Notes: generated by a model not told the origin, from the sequence alone. A DNA stretch of 64,000 nt from Oenanthe sinensis (GCA_028671895.1 CM053802.1:40834201-40898200); one strand, 5' to 3'; positions 34,787-46,551 are shown, numbered from the stretch's first letter. Numbers and translations: made by a program.

Positions 34787-36901
34787 GTTTAACGTAGTTA
34801 AAGGACTAACTACAGCAAAGAAGATTTGGGATAAGCTAGAGGTCGTCATGGAAGGTACCTCTTAGGTCAGAAGCAACAAAACACTTATACTCAAGATGGA
34901 GTATGACACTTTCAGGATAAGAAAAGGTGAAAGTATAACCGATGTCTATCTAAGATTCAGTCAGTTGGTTTTGGATTTGAATTTGAGAGGTGTAACTCTC
35001 CCCGTGGTTGAAGTCAACACGAGATATCTGAGGAACCAGCCAAAAAGTATTGAACATAGAGTCTATGCTGTTAGAGAAACCAGAGATTTGCACACAACTA
35101 CTCTGGAAGAATATTATGGAATTCTAAAGACCTATGAGCTGGAAACACTTCAAGATCAAGCATGGGATAATGATTTAAGAGGAAAAGAAGCTGCATCAGG
35201 GTTAGTTGCTGATGAGGTAGAGTCTAAAAAGGCAATGGTTGCAGAAAAGCCTAGGTCATCACCTGCATCACATCAAGTTGAAAATGATGATGAGTGCACA
35301 TCAAATAGTGATGACGACTACTTCACCCAAGAAGAGCTGGACAACATGGATGACAGTGTCGTGGCATACATGGCAAGGAAGTTCAGCAATATCAGATTCA
35401 GAAAGAGTAACCGACCGCAAAGTAAATCTTCATCTTACTATCGGGTTACTAGGGGTGGTGGTAGTTCACAAGGCTACAAAGGGAAAGGCAAGAGTACCAG
35501 CTACAAATCTCCTTTGGATTTCAAAATGAAGTTCAAATGTTATAACTGTGGTGAAGCTGGACATTTTGTTACAGATTGCAAGAAGCCTAAACAGACATAT
35601 CCAAAAGAAACTTATGAAGCCCTCAAAAGCAAGTATGAGGCCTTGGTGAAGGAAAGACATGGAAAAAGAGCTTTAGTTGTCACAGAAGGCAGAGCGTGGG
35701 ATGATTCAGATGAGGAAGAAGTTACTCATACAGCAAACTTTGCCCTCATGGCTGAGACATCAGATGAACCAGAGGTACCAGTTCTAACCCTTAAGGAAGA
35801 AATGTCTATAGATGATTATAAGGTGCAGAACGGGGCTCTTAGCGAAGAGATCTATATGCTGTGCAAAAGCCTAAATACTTCTAAAAAAGAACAAAAAACA
35901 CTTGTTGCCAAATGCAGAATGCTTGAGGCAAAAGTGGAAGAATTAGAGGCTGTTTGCACTATAGATACTTCCCTAAGAGACTCCATTAAAACTTTGGAAC
36001 ACAAGCTTAACCTTAAAGATGAAATAGAAGCATGTCTTAGGAATAAACTAGCTGAGTTAGAAACAAAATGCGAAGCTTATAAACTAGCAGCTAGTAAAGT
36101 GAATGTTGATAGTAGCACATTTAAGAAGATAACTGGTGTTGGTGTAGGGCTTGACTATTCTAACTTATCAAAGAAAGAAGGGAAAAGGCCTGTAGACACC
36201 AGTCCCAGTGAGATTAAAAAGGAAGTACCTACAATTCTCAAATCTGCTATTAAACCAATATTCAAACACTTTGCTCCTCGAGAAGAAGAAGAGACTGATT
36301 TATTAGTTAGATATGAAATCGAGATGGAAGATCGGAAGAAAGAACAACCTGTCACTCCTACTAAATCAGTTAAAATCAAATCCTCTAGAGAAGAATCTAG
36401 ACCAGGATTAGGAGCCAAGGCTGTTAAACAACAGGTTAAGAAAAAAAAGGTTGAAAAAAAGGTTAAGGTAGAAAGAATAAAGAAAGCATGTTATCACTGT
36501 AAATCCACTGAACATCTTTCTTATGCATGTAAATCTAACATGAATATTCTTGTTGCACATGCCATGCCTGTACCACACACAATGATTAACATGCATCAAA
36601 ATCATGTACAATGTGGTCAACCTAACTGTATGCCATGCACTTTTAATGTCATGCAAACCTTCGTGAACTTGATGAATGCAACTAGTCAAACATGTTTAAA
36701 TACTGCTAATAGTTCTAATGTCAAGAAGAAGAATGTAAGAGCTAAGACTGCCAGTCCTCCAAAAGTTAGGAGTGACAAGCCTTCTCCTAAGACTAACAAA
36801 TCTGTTAAGTCTGACAAAGGAAAAGACAAAGTTGAAAGCTCTAAGAATGTTAAAGAAAGTGCATCTCCTGTTGTTAAAACTGATAATTCTCGATCTTATA
36901 G

Positions 36902-39900
36902 AAAAGCCGGGCCCAATCAATCTTGGGTTCTGAAGAATGTCTAATCAATCTGATATTGCAGGGCACTAAGCTAAACAAAAATAAAGTTATATGGGTGCTA
37001 GATAGTGGAGCATCAAGGCATATGACAGGAAACATGTCCCTGCTTACAGAGTTGGTTATGAAGGTTGACCCTTATGTTACCTTTGGAGATGACAGCAAAG
37101 GAGTGACAAAGGGATATGGCAAACTGAAGACTGGCAATGTCATCATTGAAGATATCTCCTATGTTGAGGGATTGAAGCACAATCTGTTGAGTATAAGTCA
37201 ATTCTGTGACAAAGGTTATGAAATTGTCTTCAACAAGAAAGGTGTATCAATAACTCACATCAAGGAAGGTTCGTTAGCTTTAAGAGGAGTTCGGAAGGCA
37301 GATCTTTTTGTTGCTGATATGGATTCGGCAAACCAGAATGAAGTCACTTGTTTCTACAGTAAAGCTTCAGATGATGAAAGCTGGCTATGGCACAAAAAGC
37401 TATCTCACCTAAACTTCAAAACGATGAATGCTCTCGCAAGGTGAGAATTGGTGAAAGATCTACCTCAAATGGAATTTACTCCTAAAGGACTCTGCGAAGC
37501 ATGCGAAATGGGAAAGTCAAAGCGAGCATCGCATAAAAGTAAAGAAATTTCTAGTATCATTGAGCCTCTGCAACTCCTTCATATGGATTTATTTGGCCCA
37601 GTGAACGTGCTATCGTTATCAAGGAAAAGATATGCGTTGGTAATCGTGGATGACTTCTCCAAATATACATGGGTATTGTTTGTTATGACAAAAGATGAAG
37701 TACCTTTCCTAATCATTGATCACATCACTCAAATTGAGAATGTTTCTACACTTACTGTAAAGACGATTAGAACAGACAATGGCACTAAATTTAAAAACAC
37801 AGTGTTGAATGACTTCTGTGTATCTAAGGGAATACGTCGTCAGTACTCAGCCCCGAGAACTCCACAGCAAAATGGAGTAGTTGAAAGGAAGAATAGAACA
37901 CTGGTTGAAGCAGCAAGAACATTGTTGTATGATTCAAAACTTCCTCTATACTTTTGGGCCGAAGCAGTGAGTACAGTGTGTTACACTCAGAATAGAACCC
38001 TGATCATAAAAGATAAAGAAAAGACACCATGTGAACTAATGAATAACAGAAGACCAACAATCAAATACTTTCATGTCTTTGGAGCTAAATGCTACGTACT
38101 TATAGACGATGAGAATTTAGGCAAGTTTGAAGCTAAAGCACGTGAAGGGATATTTGTTGGTTATTCTACAGATGTGGTGGCAGCTTATCGGGTATTCTTA
38201 GTGAATGATCGGAAAGTGATTGAAAGCTACAATGTCAGATTCGACGATACTAAACTCCCATCAATTTCTAAAGATAATAGTGAACCTGAGTCCCTAATGT
38301 TTCAAAATCTGGACTTAGATGAAATTGAAGATGAACCTGAGTTGGTTGTTACTTCAAATATGCCAAGTGTTCGAGAAGAAACACCTGAGTCTAATGCAAG
38401 ATCAGAAGAAACTTCCTCAGCACAGTCCAGCAACAACTCAGGGGGAGTAAAAAGCAGCTCAAGGACAAGTGTTCAAGGCTCAAGAAGAGATGACACTAGT
38501 TCTGTAGGAGCTGGCACTAACTCAGGGGGAGTTAGTGGAAATAACACAAGTAGTTAACACAACATTCAGAATTTCAAGCTGAATCATCAAGACAATTTCC
38601 AAGAGAACGGGTATGGAGTAGAGACCATCCGTTTGAATTAATTATTGGTGATCCAGATGCTGGTGTGTCTACTAGAAAATCTGCAAGAGCTGACATAGCT
38701 AATATTTGCTTATATTCTGAGTTCTTATCCAAGCTTGAACCTAAAGAAATAGAAGAAGATCTTGGTGATGCTGATTGGGTAATTGCAATGCAAGAAGAGC
38801 TCAATCAGTTTGAAAGGCAGAAAGTTTGGAAGCTGGTACCCCGACCGAAGAACAGATCAGTAATTGGAACTAAGTGGGTATTCAGAAATAAACTGGATGA
38901 AGACGGACTTGTAACAAGAAACAAGGCTCGTTTGGTAGCGAAGGGCTATTCTCAAAAAGAAGGTATTGATTATGATGAGACCTACGCTCCAGTTGCACGA
39001 CTTGAAGCAGTCAGGATGTTCTTGGCCTTTGCAGCACACAAAAACTTCAAGGTTTTTCAGATGGATGTGAAAAGTGCCTTTCTGAATGGAGAACTAGAAG
39101 AAGAAGTATATCTGGAACAGCCTCCTGGCTTTGTTAATCCAGAACTTGTAGATTTTGTGTACTTACTCTTCAAAGCTGTCTATGGGCTCAAGCAATCCCC
39201 AAGACGATGGTATGAAACCCTATCCTTATTCTTAATTGCAAGTGGATTTATTAGGGGAGTAATTGATAAAACATTGTTCTACAAAAATGTAAAAGGTGAA
39301 TTAATACTTGTTCAAGTTTATGTGGACGATATTATTTTTGGGTCATCTAATGAACGATTGTGCGAGAAATTTGCCAAGTTAATGCAGGATAAGTATGAGA
39401 TGAGCATGATGGGAGAGCTGTCCTTCTTCCTTGGATTACAGATTAGTCAAAGAAAAGATGGAATCTTTATCTGTCAGTCCAAGTACATCAAAGATTTACT
39501 CAAAAAGTATAATCTAGAAGATGCATCAACAGCTAAAACTCCTATGGCAACAGCCACGAAACTTGATGAAGACAAATCAGGTAAACTAGTTGATATCACA
39601 AGTTATCGAGGTATGATTGGCTCACTACTCTATTTAACTGCAAGTAGACCCGATATCATGTTCGCAACTTGTTTATGTGCAAGGTTCCAAGTGGATCCTA
39701 GAGAATCACATCTCATAGCCGTCAAACGAATCTTTAGGTATCTCAAGGGCACATCAAATCTAGGGATTTAGTATCCAAGAGATACAGGTTTTAATCTAAT
39801 TGGCTATTCGGATTCAGACTATGCAGGTTGCAGGATTGATAGAAAAAGCACATCTGGTGCATGTCAATTTCTTGGCAGAAGATTGGTGTCCTGGCAAAGC

Positions 39901-40263
39901 AAAAAGCAACACACAGTATCTACTTCTACTGCAGAAGCTGAGTACATTGCTGCTGGAAGCTGTGTAGCTCAAATACTGTGGATGAGGAACCAATTGAAAG
40001 ATTATGGCATGAAGCACAAAAAGATTCCAATCATGTGTGACAACACAAGTGCCATTGCCATGACCAACAATCTTGTAGACCACTCAAGAACCAAGCATAT
40101 AGACATCAGGTATCACTTCATTAGAGAACATGTCGAGGAGGGGACTGTGGAGTTACATTTTGTACCCACAATGCAACAAATTGCAGATATATTCACTAAA
40201 CCTCTTGATGAAATAACATTCACTAGGTTGGTTGGTGAATTGGGGATGCTTAACACAAGTTAA
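36902..40263 (+). pseudogene. B pol (PR-INT-RT-RNase H)
   Basis: Frame -1 relative to gag, overlapping its end; no ATG begins it. Protease LDSGASRHMTG at about 36998. Integrase finger WHKKLSH...CEAC, then catalytic Asp in MDLFGP, RTDNGT and VVERKNRT. RT with MDVKSAFLNGE and YVDD (about 39316). RNase H with DSDYAG, AEAEYIA, CDNTSAIA, ending at 40261-40263. Lesions: TGA at 37442-37444 (from CGA in C), TAA at 38555-38557 (from CAA), loss of one A near 38566 shifting the frame, and TAG at 39769-39771 (from TGG) shared with element C. Otherwise well preserved and the best S1 pol in the window. Confidence 0.92.
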
Positions 40264-40804
40264 TGATTTCTCCTATCTGTAAAACTCCAGTTTTAATCAT
40301 GAACATATGTTTTTAGTCTTGTCAATTGCCTATTTTATTGATACATAGTTGAAAACATATGTAAATAATCTCTACAATTGCTCAAAATATCACTTCTGCA
40401 TGCTAATTAATCATTATGGACTTAGACTTTAAAATGGTTAATTAATGAGTATTTTAGGATGCATGATGTTGTGTTATTTTACATGAATTCATTGTGCTTT
40501 ATGTGTAATTATTGATTCAATCTTTGAATTTATGCTGGTATGATTGCATGATCATAGGGGGAGTTAAATTCATATTATTCTAAATTTTTCATGATTTTTA
40601 GATGAATTTACCTGTGTTTTTCATGTAATTTTATTTAATTTAAGAGGCCTTAGAATTGTCAAGGAATGTTTTTATTAATTGCTTTGTTAAAAATCCTTGA
40701 ATTGATATTTATCTTAATTTGGCAAAATTTAATTGTTGTTCTTATTAAAAAAAAAAATTGCCAAATTATTATGACTATCTTCAAAATTAAAAATTTTGAA
40801 AATT

Positions 40805-41430
40805 CTAAGTCTGGGAAGAATATTCGAGATAAGGCCTATCTCGAAATTCATCTCGAAATTCGACTTGAATTTCGAGTTACAGTTCCTCATGTGCCTGTTT
40901 CAAATTCCAAGTCTGGGAAATTGTTCGAGTTAATCTCTATCTCGAACATTATCTCGAATATTCGACTTATCTCGAATATTCGACTTGATGTTCGACTTGA
41001 GTCCTATCTCGAACACTATCTCGAATATTCGACTTGATGTTCGAGATAGACCCTATCTCGAACACTATCTCGAATATTCGACTTGATGTTCGAGATAGAC
41101 CCTATCTCGAACACTATCTCGAATATTCGACTTGATGTTAGAGATAGACCTATCTCGAACACCATCTCGAATATTCGACTTAATATTCGAATTAGACCTA
41201 AAATTCAATTTTCTCTCAAATCTTATTCTTGGAATTTCGAGTTGGGACTCCCAGGTGGGTTTTAATGCTGTTTTTTAATTGATCAAGTGATTAACTGTTC
41301 GAGTTAGTGTCATCTCGAACATTATCTCGAATATTCGACTTAATGTTCGAGATAGACCCTATCTCGAACACTATCTCGAATATTCGACTTGATGTTCGAG
41401 ATAGTGTTCGACTTGATGTTCCCCTGTATA
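40805..41430. repeat. Palindromic 49-bp tandem array in B spacer
   Basis: Units of about 49 bp built from CTATCTCGAACACTATCTCG and AATATTCGACTTGATGTTCG; 41051-41160 shows near-identical neighbours and a further cluster lies at 41300-41420. ATTCGA/TCGAAT and CTATCTCGAA/TTCGAGATAG make it self-complementary. The same words occur in the LTRs at 21870-22060 and 47110-47225. Confidence 0.9.
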
Positions 41431-41486
41431 TACTTAACATTTTCTTCTTATATTTTCAGGGGTATTCTTGTCTTTGCTCATATATG

Positions 41487-41497
41487 CATATATATAC
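41487..41497 (+). promoter_or_regulatory. TATA-like run upstream of B ORF2
   Basis: ATATATATACA just downstream of the palindromic array and about 510 bases before the ORF2 ATG. Counterparts occur in C (15005-15014) and D (52905-52915). Candidate internal promoter, inferred from position only. Confidence 0.35.
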
Positions 41498-42006
41498 ATC
41501 TCTAACCCGTCTTTCTTTTCACTTTTACCTAATTGTTTTCACCCTAAATTTTTACAGCCCCCACCCTCCCACCCTGCGATTTCAAACTTTCATCCCCTGT
41601 TCATTCGATTTGTGTTGAAACTCCTACATATCTCGAACTGCTGCCCGTTTTAAGTTTACTCTTCTCTACGTTCATTATTGCCTGTGTTTGTGTATTTGGC
41701 CCTGTCTGATCATCTGCTTAGTTTGACATATATACACGGATATACACACCACTATCACGGTTAACTGGTTACATAGTTTAGTATTCATATCACTTATTTG
41801 GGTTGCAGTCATTACTGGATTGGGTTCCGATTGTTTTGATTTTGGTCATATTTGATTCCGTAGTTTAGTATAATCGACTGTTCCTCTTCTCGATTCACTA
41901 AAAGGAATTAATTTGATTACGTTTTTTTCTTTTCCTTGCTTAAGTGTTTACCTTAATTGTTTTTTTTCGAAAATCACATTAATTCAAGGAAAAATTATTT
42001 TAACAA

Positions 42007-45000
42007 ATGGCTCACCAATTTATTCTTGCCAAAAATAATTTTTACAACATTAGTACGGAAATTGGTGATCAACTCCCGCGCTTCAAGTTTTGGGTACGAT
42101 TTCTTAATTTGTATTCCAAGGCTAGTGTTGCGTTTACTGCTAAACCAACACTAGTCCATGATGCTTTACAGCAATTATGGACTAGTGCTTTTACTTTCGG
42201 GAGTAAATCAACCCCCTATGGTTTCAAGTTTACATTGGCGGGTCATGAATTTCAAGTCACGGAGGACGTGTTCAACCGGGTTCTGGGGTTCCCAGTTAGA
42301 GATGTTTATGACCCCGAACCTCACACAGATGAGTGTATTAAATTCTTCGAAGAAATTGTATGCTACCCTCCCTCTGGACGGATCTCAACTGGCGCCATCC
42401 AGAAACAATACTTCCATGTGGAATGGAACTACTTTTTCGAGGCCATCACCAGATGTTTTCGGGCACGCGAAAAAGATTTTCATCAAATTCCAATTCCTAT
42501 GCAGGTGTTTGCAGTTTCCCTTGCTCGTGAATTAAATATTAATTATGGCAGGATCATTCTTTCCGAGATCGTGACTGCTATGGGAACTCCTGCAAGTCGA
42601 GACCTGACATCTACTAACGTTGTCTGTTGGTATCCTCGGTTCCTACAAATGCTTATTAATCACTTAGTACCTATTGATGCTTTATCTGTGAGACAGGCAT
42701 TTGCCACAAGTGCGACATCTGCATCCTTGGGCATGGGCACCAAGTCACTCACAATGATTGCTAATCAAGATAAGCATCATGGTAAGCCGATGTCTATTCC
42801 TGATAACATTCAAGTATGGGTTAAGTTTGATGCAGGCATCACTTCCATGGCGGGGACCTCCCACATTTCATCACATGCTCAGAATCCCTCTGCCCATGCT
42901 GACGCATTCCAGGGGATTCCGGATGAGAATATTGGTGATGAAAATGATGCTGAAAATGATGATGAAGATGATGATGGGCACTCTCACGCACAATCATCTG
43001 CCGGCCAGAGGACCAGACAATCTACTCCACCTGCCGGACAAGGTAATGAAGAAGGTACTTTCTTTGAACAAGAGCAACTCTCTGTTCACACTACTGATAC
43101 TTCTTCCCCTAAATCTGATTCCATGGCCCAAGATTCTGCTAGCCCGCAGGATCTATCCCCGGGCAAGAGCTATATTTTTGATTCGGAGTCTGACACATTT
43201 GCTTCCTCTCTTTCACCCTCGCTAACGGGAGTTAAAAGGCAGGCAGCTTTAGATTTAGGTGAGGGTTCTGAGAGTGACCCTGAAGTGCAGCCCCTTATTC
43301 GGAAGAAACCTAAATTTTCTCATGCTGCAACTTCTAAAGCCCAGTCCCACCCTAGTGTGTCTATCACAACCACTCCACCTCACGCGAGTGGTTCGCCCCG
43401 TGCACATTCAACACATAGGGAAGATGGTGAGGATTCTATGCCTTCTGAAGAGCCTGTTACTTCAGCGCGGCAACAAGCTTTCATTGCTTTCGAAGTACCT
43501 TCACCGGTACATACTGATGCTGCAGAGAGGATCGGTTCTGATGTTGTACTAGAACACTCTGCGGCCTTTCAGCCTGAGATTCCACCTCAGGACATGACAG
43601 GACCAGATCCCATTACTGCTACTTACTTTGCTTATCCAGTTTCTGCAGGTACTACTTTCTCTTTCAGGACTATTGTTGAAGACCTACACGAGCGTGAGAG
43701 AGGGAGTGTGTGTGAGCGTTTAGGCAGTGAGGGACCTTCATTTTTAAGGCCCGAAACCGAGCGACAAACACTAACAGAACGATTTTTAGAGCGATGACAC
43801 CCAGACCAAACACCGTCCCTTCATCTTGAAAATCTTGACACGCGTATGACAGTAATTGAAACTGAAATCAAGCAGTTCGGGCAGTCGATGGGGCAGTTGG
43901 GGATCAATATTGGTGACAATCAACGAGCTCTTGATGATTACGCAGCACGGATGGCCAGTCAAGCAACAGCGATGGATGAGTTGACAAATAAGGTGAATGA
44001 CTTGGGCCATGCTGGTGGTATCTTGGGTAGCACTCTGAATGAGAGAATGGGAGCAGTGGAGAGCATAATGCATACCATGGTGACAGAGATCAACAGGATG
44101 ATGTATGCAGTTAGAAGCTTTGTTCCCCCCGAGTGCTTTGACGAACAATTTAATCAGCCTCCCCCTGATAATGATGGTACTGGTGGTGCTGGAGGTGCTA
44201 GTGGAGCTGGACCCTCGGGTTCTGGTTTTGGTGGTTCTCATGCAACTGCTGGATCTGGCGAGAAAAGTGGTGTTGGGGATAACTCACCTAAGGGGGAGAG
44301 TGGTAAGGAGACGAGACAGCAGTCGGTAATAATTGAAGAAATTGAAGAACAAACTGCTGATGTTGTCAAAGAAAATGAGCCAGTGAATGAAGAAGAGGCT
44401 CAAAGAAAGAGGAAGGGTAAGGCAGTGGTGGCTGAACAAGAAGAGCCATTCATTGACTTGAGTAGTCATCAAGAAGAGGCACATGAAGTACTTGATTCAG
44501 ATTCTGATATGGAGGATGTTCCGTTAGCACATGCTATTAGAAGATCTTTGAAGGAACAAGGTGGAGGTGCTAGAATGTCTTCCGGACAGCCTGAAGAAAT
44601 ACCTATTGATAAGGAAACTCTAGAAGCCCAACAGTTGGCCTTGGAACAAGCTCAGTTCTATAAAATGAAGATGATGCAGGATGAGGCTGTTTTCCTTGAA
44701 AAGAAAGCGGAGCTTAAAGAGAAACAGTATGATCATGAGCTTGCAAGGTTAGCTGATCCTCAAGTAGATCTGGACAAGAAAAGGATCGGACAGAAATGGG
44801 ATGATGCAAGGAAGATTCTATCGGGAGATTGTACAAAAGGAACTCATAACAAAGAGGCGGAAGACTTGTTCTACAACTTGAACTTGCAGAATCCACTGAT
44901 TGTTGACTACATAAATGCTTTGAAAAGGTTGATCTCAAAAGTCAGAGTTGGATATAATGCAATGGTTAAGGAATGACAGGTCATCTTGTCTTTAGTCGAA

Positions 45001-46155
45001 GGAGTCCCGACATCTTTCTTGTATGTGGATGATCAATTCATCTCGAGAAGATCTGCGTCAGAGTTGTTCTTACTAGCAACAAAAATTCAATATTCTCAAG
45101 CTGAGGAGCTTAGCATTCTGTATAGGGATCAGTTAATGCAGCTAGCAGAGGACAAGGGACCAGAATTCTCAGCGAATCCTGATATTGTTCGGATGGTTGT
45201 TGATGGAAAGATGAAGAGGGTGTGCTTAGAGGAAAATGACCTAATGGCTCTATCAGTAGAATCCCTAAAGGCGGTATGCAGGCAAATGATGAGTAAGGGA
45301 CTCACTTCTGACATTAAGGAGAAGTCAGTGGAGTTCATTGAGAGGGTCATATTCAAAATGAGCAATGAAATCTGGAAGTGTGACATTATTGCTCCAAACC
45401 CTCTAGACAATGTAAAGATTGAGCCGGAGCTAATTGAAAGAAAGTGGAATATTCTACAAGCTGTTAAAAATGTAGATGAAGCTCTGACTCTTCCTTCTGG
45501 ATCACTGGAACAAGGAGAAATAAGGGAGGCAGTCGGTGTTCCAGGGAGAGATAGTGTGTACTGGATACACTCATATGACAATGACACAGCTGATGCTTTA
45601 GCATTCATAGACGCAGACCAAAATCAAACATTGTTGCATATGAGTAGGAAATGGCTGCTGCAGACTCAAGATGCTACTTTTCTGGAGAGAGTTTTAGAAG
45701 TATTCAAATGGGGCGAAGTGGAGAATGAGAATGTAGATGAGAAGCAGAGACTCCTGAAGTACTTATCTGAAGTAGTGGTGGAAAAGAAGCGAATGGAGCG
45801 AGATGCGGCTAGTGTCCACAATACTAACCGTGTTAAGGGCTACCCTAAAATGATCTATTGTCAGTTTAAGGCTGATAAGTCTAATTGGAAGTCACAGCTC
45901 ATAATGAAAAATTTTGAGGACATTCCAAAGATCAGAACTACTCAGGAGGTGGACAAACTCAGAAGGCTTTTCAGGCATCCTTATCCAGAGCCCAGGAATC
46001 CTCTAGAAATGGAAGCGGTAAGTCTGTTGAATGCAAGGTGGAAGCAGCTTCATGATCCAGTTTACAAGAAAGAACATCAACAGAAGGAAAGGCGCAGAAG
46101 GTTGAAGGAGGGGAAGCGCCAAGCTGAAGAAGTTAGGAAGATGAGACGGAATTAG
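42007..46155 (+). pseudogene. B ORF2 (SIRE-type extra ORF), 1382 codons with two stops
   Basis: One frame broken only by TGA at 43795-43797 (codon 597) and TGA at 44974-44976 (codon 990, Trp in C). The N-terminal domain (1-225: FKFWVRFLNLYSKAS, HVEWNYFFEAITRCF, INYGRIILSEI) resembles the family often called putative plant transposon protein; a Ser/Pro/Glu-rich linker follows, with an Asp/Glu run near 315-325. A coiled coil spans about 614-685, then a Gly/Ser-rich patch, a UIM-like helix (830-850), a charged helix with IGQKWDDARKI (about 927), a second globular part, and an Arg/Lys tail (KERRRRLKEGKR) that looks like a nuclear localisation signal. No signal peptide or membrane span is visible, so a true envelope role is not supported. 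Function unknown. Confidence 0.9.
44494..44556 (+). other. UIM-like helix in B ORF2 (residues 830-850)
   Basis: Acidic DSDSDMED, then L840-A-H-A843-I-R-R-S847-L-K-E850. This matches the ubiquitin-interacting motif pattern of hydrophobic, x2, Ala, x3, Ser, x2, acidic. Conserved in C. Ubiquitin binding is inferred from the pattern only. Confidence 0.5.
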
Positions 46156-46551
46156 AATTAACAGTCAGAGTGGTGTGAACTTGAAGTTGGAAAAACTTCA
46201 TATCTTTTTGGTTGCTTTAACTCACTTGAAGAAAATTCACCTGATCACGGTATGCGAGATAGGCTAACGTACCATACTGTAACCGTGAATCAGAGTGGAT
46301 CCAATAAGGTGATATAAGTTTGACTGAAAGGTATGAAATAATCCAGGTGATAGGAATCACTCAAATGATCTTTAATTCGAAGTTCGAATTTTCTGTCTAG
46401 CTTAAGTTTTATTTATTCTAGTTCTTTGAATTGTTTTCAAGTTTATTTCAGTTATAATTCAAACAAGACAGTAATGTTATTTATCTTTTTCTCGTCTCAT
46501 TGTTTAGTTGAGTTATCCCTTTGTTAATTTGAATGTCATTGTTAGACTATC
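46156..46551 (+). other. B region between ORF2 and PPT
   Basis: About 400 bp, non-coding, collinear with 10341-10732 of C. It contains a conserved imperfect inverted repeat (ATCACGGTAT ... ATACTGTAACCGTGAAT, about 46243-46290). Nothing else recognised. Confidence 0.7.

Larger units (their letters stand above)
23313..36944 (+). pseudogene. B gag (capsid/nucleocapsid precursor), split by the A cluster
   Basis: Exonic parts 23313-23610 and 34792-36944 join in frame across the GTTTA duplication, giving about 816 codons. The N-terminus (KIPMFDRDHYEEWVLRMKL) and KKIWDKLE / YELETLQ blocks are of the copia gag (UBN2-type) class. CCHC knuckle 1, CYNCGEAGHFVTDC, lies near residue 348; a coiled-coil stretch near 420-540; knuckle 2, CYHCKSTEHLSYAC, near 665; and a CGQPNCMPC cluster follows. 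The tail is Lys/Ser-rich. A TAG at 34863-34865 (likely from GAG) breaks the frame before the zinc knuckles. The length and extra Cys clusters fit Sirevirus gag. The 3' end overlaps the pol frame. Confidence 0.9.
40264..42006 (+). other. B spacer between pol and ORF2
   Basis: About 1.74 kb, non-coding: AT-rich first part, palindromic array (40805-41430), an acceptor-like TATTTTCAG|GGG at 41452-41463, a TATA-like run at 41487-41497, TTTTTACAG|CCCCC near 41555, then a pyrimidine-rich ORF2 leader. Collinear with 14489-16104 of C, so the arrangement is conserved in the family. Confidence 0.82.

Noticed and set aside
42007..46155. Calling ORF2 a retroviral envelope gene
   Set aside because: Position is env-like, but no signal peptide, membrane span or fusion-type features are visible.
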